Below are positions 55,724-59,112 of a stretch of 59,112 nucleotides of DNA, piece after piece; within the stretch, counting starts at the first letter, position 1, and each line of letters begins with the position of its first letter. Under the pieces are notes generated by a model. It ran no database searches and had not been told where the DNA came from. It saw only the letters and a program-made list of their open reading frames with translations. The DNA comes from Rhizobium sp. Q54 (lineage in GTDB: Bacteria; Pseudomonadota; Alphaproteobacteria; Reyranellales; Reyranellaceae), in assembly GCA_945903635.1 (NCBI GenBank), contig CAMDOT010000008.1:1-59112 (forward strand), given 5' to 3'. Both the position numbers and the translations under genes were made by a program.

Positions 55724-56614
55724 ATGAAACTCCCGACCCATCATCGATACGACTATGTGCCGCTGCGCGGCCGCGCCGATTATTCGTGGCCCGGCGGCCG
55801 GCGGCTCGCCGTCTACTTCGCTCTCAACCTGGAGCACTTTTCCTTCGGCGAAGGTCTCGGCGCCGAGCTGGCACCGGGTGGGCCGCAACCCGATGTCCTC
55901 AACTTCGCCTGGCGGGACTATGGAAACCGCGTCGGGGCCTGGTACTTGCTCGATGCTTTCGATGCACTCGGGTTGCCGCTGGCGGCCCTCGCCAACAGCT
56001 CGATGTACGATTACGCGCCCGACCTCATGGCGGCAGTGCGGGCACGCGGCGACGAGATCGTGGGCCATGGCCGCACCAATGCCGAGCGGCAGGGCCACCT
56101 CGACGAGGCGGCCGAACGCGCATTGATAGGCGAAGCAACGGGCCGCCTGTCGGAAGCCGAAGCGCTGAAGCCGGAGGGCTGGCTGGGGCCATGGATCTCC
56201 CACAGCCACCGCACGCCGGACCTCCTGGCAGAGGCGGGATACCGCTATCTCCTCGACTGGTGCATGGATGACCAGCCGATCTGGTTCCGCTGCCGCGGCG
56301 GCCGGCGCATCCTGGCGGTGCCCTATCCGCAGGAAGTGAACGACATTCCGGCCATCGTCGCGCGCAAGATGGGTGCGGCGGAATTCGCCGACATGATCGT
56401 CGACCAGTTCGATGAAATGCTCGAGCTTTCGGAAACACGTCCTCTGGTCATGGGCGTGGCGCTGCATGCCTATCTCGTGGGCCAGCCACACCGGTTGAGG
56501 CATCTCAAGCGCGCGCTTAGACATATCGCGGCGCGACGCGAGACGATCTGGCTGACAACGCCGGGCGCCATCGCCCGGCACTGCGAGTCACTTCCCGACG
56601 GCACCGTTCCCTGA
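55724..56614 (+). CDS. Polysaccharide deacetylase family protein (PuuE-like)
   Basis: The 296-residue NodB-fold protein has FALNLEHFSFGEG at the position of the catalytic Asp-Asp motif of chitin deacetylases, but in the N-x-E form seen in PuuE allantoinase-type members. Also visible are IVGHGRTNAERQG and WISHSHRTPDLL, which supply His residues. Allantoinase activity is possible and would suit a ureide-catabolic setting, but sugar deacetylation cannot be excluded. Cytosolic, no signal peptide. The start at 55724 is preferred over one 81 bp upstream that gives an arginine-rich non-family extension. Confidence 0.85.
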   Translation: MKLPTHHRYDYVPLRGRADYSWPGGRRLAVYFALNLEHFSFGEGLGAELAPGGPQPDVLNFAWRDYGNRVGAWYLLDAFDALGLPLAALANSSMYDYAPDLMAAVRARGDEIVGHGRTNAERQGHLDEAAERALIGEATGRLSEAEALKPEGWLGPWISHSHRTPDLLAEAGYRYLLDWCMDDQPIWFRCRGGRRILAVPYPQEVNDIPAIVARKMGAAEFADMIVDQFDEMLELSETRPLVMGVALHAYLVGQPHRLRHLKRALRHIAARRETIWLTTPGAIARHCESLPDGTVP

Positions 56615-56622
56615 GGAGCTTC

Positions 56623-58095
56623 ATGCGTCTTTTCACCGCCACGCTCGCCACCGAGACCAACACCTTCTCGCCGCTGCCGACCAGCCTGGAGAACTACCGC
56701 GAGTCGGTTTTCCTGCGTCCTGGAGAGCATCCGACCGATGCGCCGCGCATGTGCACGGCGCCGCTGTTCGTCGGCCGCATCAGGGCCAAGGCAGAGGGCT
56801 TCGAATTGATCGAAGGGAGCTGCTTCGCCGCCAGTCCGGCCGGCACCACCAACGGCGCCGACTACGAAGCCATGCGCGACGAGATCCTGGACCAGCTCAA
56901 GGCCGCCCTGCCGGTCGACGGGCTGCTGCTCGGTCTGCATGGTGCCATGGTGGCGCACGGCTATGACGACGTCGAAGGCGACATCATCGAGCGAGCCCGC
57001 GCCATCGTCGGCCCGAGATGTGTGATCGGCGTCGAGCTCGATCCGCACTGCCATCTCACCCTGAAGCGCGTCGCGGCCTCCGACATCATCGTGCTCTACA
57101 AGGAATTCCCCCATACCGACGTGGTCGAGCGCGCCGAGGACGTCCTCGATCTGGTGCTGCGTACGTTGCGCGGACAGATCAAGCCAGTGACCTCGGTCTA
57201 CGACTGCCGCCAGATCCAGAGCTATCCCACCACGATCCAGCCGATGCGCGGACTCGTCGACCGCATCATTGCGATGGAGGGCAAGGACGGCATTCTCTCC
57301 GTCTCCATCGCGCACTGCTTTCCCTACGGCGACGTGCCCGAGATCGGCACGCGGGTCCTGGTGATCGCCGACGGCGACAAGAAGAAGGCCGATGCGCTGG
57401 CCACTGCGCTGGGCGAGGAACTGGTGTCGTTGCGCGGCAAGACCTCGCCGCAATTCTTCGACGTGCCGGGTGGCGTAGGCGAGGCGCGAGCCTTCAACGA
57501 TCTCCCGGTGGTGATCGCCGATCCGGCCGACAATGCCGGCGGCGGTGCGCCTTCGGACAATACCGACATCCTGCGCCACCTGATCACGGAGAAGGTCGAG
57601 GATGCCTGCCTCGGCCCGATCTGGGATCCGATCGCCGTCCGCATCTGCTTCGACGCCGGCCTCGGCGCGAAGATCGCCCTGCGATTCGGCGGCAAGATCG
57701 CGCCCTCGTCGGGCCAGCCGGTCGATGCCGAGGTCGAGATCGTGGGCTTGAAGCGTGATGCCTGGCAGCGCTTTGGCCCGACGCAGGTGCCGGTGGGCGA
57801 CTGCGCCGCCGTCCGGGTGGGCGGCGTCGATGTCGTGCTGATCGCCAAGCGCACCCAGGCGACCGGGCTCGAGCTGTTCACGAATCTCGGCATCGATCCG
57901 GCCCGGAAGAAGATCGTCGTCGTGAAATCGACCAATCACTTCATGGCGGCCTACGGGCCGATCGCCAAAAAGGTGGTCTACGTCGAATCGAGCGGACCGC
58001 TCAGGCGCGACCACCGCAAGATGCCCTATACCAAGGTCCAGCGGCCGATCTGGCCGCTCGATCCCGATGCGCGGCCACGCGGCCTCATATCTTAG
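56623..58095 (+). CDS. M81-family metallopeptidase (MlrC-like)
   Basis: The 490-residue protein belongs to the MlrC family, named after a microcystin-degrading peptidase. It has GVELDPHCHLTL (Asp140, His142, His144) and KEFPHTD (His164), the metal-ligand region of the family, plus the hallmark ADPADNAGGGAPSDNT in the middle and KSTNHFMAAYGPIA near the end. GAGGAG before the ATG fixes the start. It follows the deacetylase by 8 bp, so the two are co-transcribed. Substrate unknown; many members lie near oligopeptide or amino-acid importers, as here. Confidence 0.88.
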   Translation: MRLFTATLATETNTFSPLPTSLENYRESVFLRPGEHPTDAPRMCTAPLFVGRIRAKAEGFELIEGSCFAASPAGTTNGADYEAMRDEILDQLKAALPVDGLLLGLHGAMVAHGYDDVEGDIIERARAIVGPRCVIGVELDPHCHLTLKRVAASDIIVLYKEFPHTDVVERAEDVLDLVLRTLRGQIKPVTSVYDCRQIQSYPTTIQPMRGLVDRIIAMEGKDGILSVSIAHCFPYGDVPEIGTRVLVIADGDKKKADALATALGEELVSLRGKTSPQFFDVPGGVGEARAFNDLPVVIADPADNAGGGAPSDNTDILRHLITEKVEDACLGPIWDPIAVRICFDAGLGAKIALRFGGKIAPSSGQPVDAEVEIVGLKRDAWQRFGPTQVPVGDCAAVRVGGVDVVLIAKRTQATGLELFTNLGIDPARKKIVVVKSTNHFMAAYGPIAKKVVYVESSGPLRRDHRKMPYTKVQRPIWPLDPDARPRGLIS

Positions 58096-58180
58096 CGTCG
58101 TGCCCAAGCGTCGTGTCGTGCTGGACAATGGCGCACGTCGATTAGCATACTGACTGCGGGGAGCTTAGGGAGTCGATCGC

Positions 58181-59112
58181 ATGTTGAAACATATTCTCGC
58201 GGGCGCCGTGGCGCTGGTCGTTCCATTCACGGCCGCACAAGCCCAGGAAAAGGTCCTGCGGGCGGTGATGCATGCCGATGTGCGGGTGATCGATCCGATC
58301 TGGACCACCCAGACCATCGCCAGCATCCACGGCATGCTGATCTACGACACGCTGTTCGGCAACGATGCCGATCTCAAGCCGCAGCCGCAGATGGTCGGCA
58401 AGTACGAGATCAGCCCGGACAAGCTGACCTACACCTTCACCTTGCGCGACGGCCTCAAGTTCCACGACGGCTCGCCGGTCACCACCAAGGACGTCATCGC
58501 CTCGCTCAAGCGCTGGGGCGCCAAGGACGGCGTCGGCATCCGGCTCTTCTCCTACGTGACCAAACTGGAGGCCGTCGACGACAAGACCTTCAAGATGATC
58601 CTGAAGGAGCCCTACGGCATGGTGCTGGAGTCGCTCGGCAAGAGCGGCAGTTCGGTCGCCATCATCATGCGCGAGCAGGAGGCGCTCACCGACCCGCAGC
58701 AGCAGGTCAAGGAAGCGATCGGCTCCGGGCCCTTCAAGTTCGCCAAGGACCTCTGGGTGCCTGGCAGCAAGGCGATCTACCTCAAGAACAAGGACTATGT
58801 GCCGCGGCCGGGCAATGAGCCGCCGTCGTCCTTCGCCGGCAGCAAGATCCCCGGTGTCGATCGTATCGAACTGGTGTGGATTTCCGATCCGCAGACGGCG
58901 ATGTCGGCTCTGGTCAACGGCGAGATCGACTTCTACGAGGCGCCCAACAACGACTTCCTGCCAATCCTGGCCAAGGCCAAGGGCGTCAAGCTGATGATGA
59001 CCGGCAAGATCGACAGCACGCAGGGCATGATCCGGCTGAACCATCTCCATCCGCCGTTCGACAACGTCAAGGCGCGGCAGGCGATGTACCACCTGATCAA
59101 CCAGGAGGATTT
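58181..59112 (+). CDS. ABC transporter substrate-binding protein, family 5 (partial)
   Basis: 310 codons are present; the gene continues beyond the window. It begins with a Sec signal peptide (MLKHILAGAVALVVPFTAAQ, cut after AQA) and has family-5 motifs: FTLRDGLKFHDGSPVTTKDV, AIGSGPFKF and DPQTAMSALVNGEIDFYEAP. Receptors of this group bind peptides, nickel, opines or glutathione. AGGGAG precedes the ATG at 58181. It follows the M81 gene after 85 bp with no clear terminator, suggesting a peptide-uptake and degradation unit. Confidence 0.9.
   Translation, partial: MLKHILAGAVALVVPFTAAQAQEKVLRAVMHADVRVIDPIWTTQTIASIHGMLIYDTLFGNDADLKPQPQMVGKYEISPDKLTYTFTLRDGLKFHDGSPVTTKDVIASLKRWGAKDGVGIRLFSYVTKLEAVDDKTFKMILKEPYGMVLESLGKSGSSVAIIMREQEALTDPQQQVKEAIGSGPFKFAKDLWVPGSKAIYLKNKDYVPRPGNEPPSSFAGSKIPGVDRIELVWISDPQTAMSALVNGEIDFYEAPNNDFLPILAKAKGVKLMMTGKIDSTQGMIRLNHLHPPFDNVKARQAMYHLINQED

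Overview
The window is GC-rich, densely coded bacterial DNA, most likely from an alphaproteobacterium. The evidence is gene order: folK-rpoZ-rsh-pdxJ-acpS-lepB-rnc-era-recO-parC in one direction, and ffs-dnaX-ybaB-recR in the other. The many acyl-CoA, TRAP and ABC-uptake genes suggest a soil or freshwater heterotroph with a large uptake repertoire (Reyranella- or Bradyrhizobium-like). That lineage guess is inference; no rRNA or species marker is present.

Layout. 1-5.3 kb: the last codons of an MgtE-type Mg2+ transporter, a small secreted protein, then isovaleryl-CoA dehydrogenase, a TetR regulator, an acyl-CoA synthetase, a sulfite-oxidase-fold molybdoprotein and a glutathione peroxidase. 5.3-6.6 kb (minus strand): family-5 uracil-DNA glycosylase and a NYN-domain protein. 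6.7-17.7 kb (plus strand): the housekeeping run folK, rpoZ, rsh, pdxJ, acpS, lepB, rnc, era, recO, parC, uppP, with several stop/start overlaps. 17.7-26.1 kb: five consecutive paralogous Tat-exported TRAP solute-binding proteins (TakP/DctP type), each with its own promoter region and GC-rich terminator, facing one convergent dctQ-dctM permease pair. 26.3-30.7 kb (minus strand): bpt, a DUF4126 membrane protein, recR, ybaB, dnaX and the SRP RNA gene ffs. 30.7-40.7 kb: an accessory stretch with an orphan phage-like HTH gene, a VOC protein behind a pentanucleotide repeat, a Gfo/Idh/MocA dehydrogenase directly behind a parDE toxin-antitoxin pair, a serine hydrolase, an XRE-cupin regulator with an EamA exporter, a methyltransferase, a luciferase-fold monooxygenase, and a TetR-SDR pair. 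Two copies of a 130-150 bp palindromic element lie here in opposite orientation.

40.9-51.7 kb reads as a catabolic unit for a cyclic amide or ureide: HyuA/HyuB-type hydantoinase/oxoprolinase subunits are divergent from an ABC importer (ATPase, Tat-exported binding protein, two permeases), followed by a cyanuric-acid-hydrolase/barbiturase-family ring-opening amidohydrolase and a SelA-like PLP enzyme. Inside this operon sits a 376-bp insert holding a strong hairpin, a near-consensus sigma70 promoter with an embedded dyad, and an unknown 75-codon ORF. 51.7-59.1 kb: a second ABC importer (fused double permease, Fe3+-type binding protein, ATPase) on the minus strand, divergent from a PuuE-like polysaccharide deacetylase, an M81 (MlrC-like) metallopeptidase and the start of a family-5 peptide/opine-type binding protein cut by the window end.

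The most unusual parts are the five-copy TRAP binding-protein array, which shares an upstream dyad and varies at ligand-pocket positions; the ring-opening amidohydrolase/hydantoinase cluster with its internal promoter module; and a hairpin abutting the rsh start codon.
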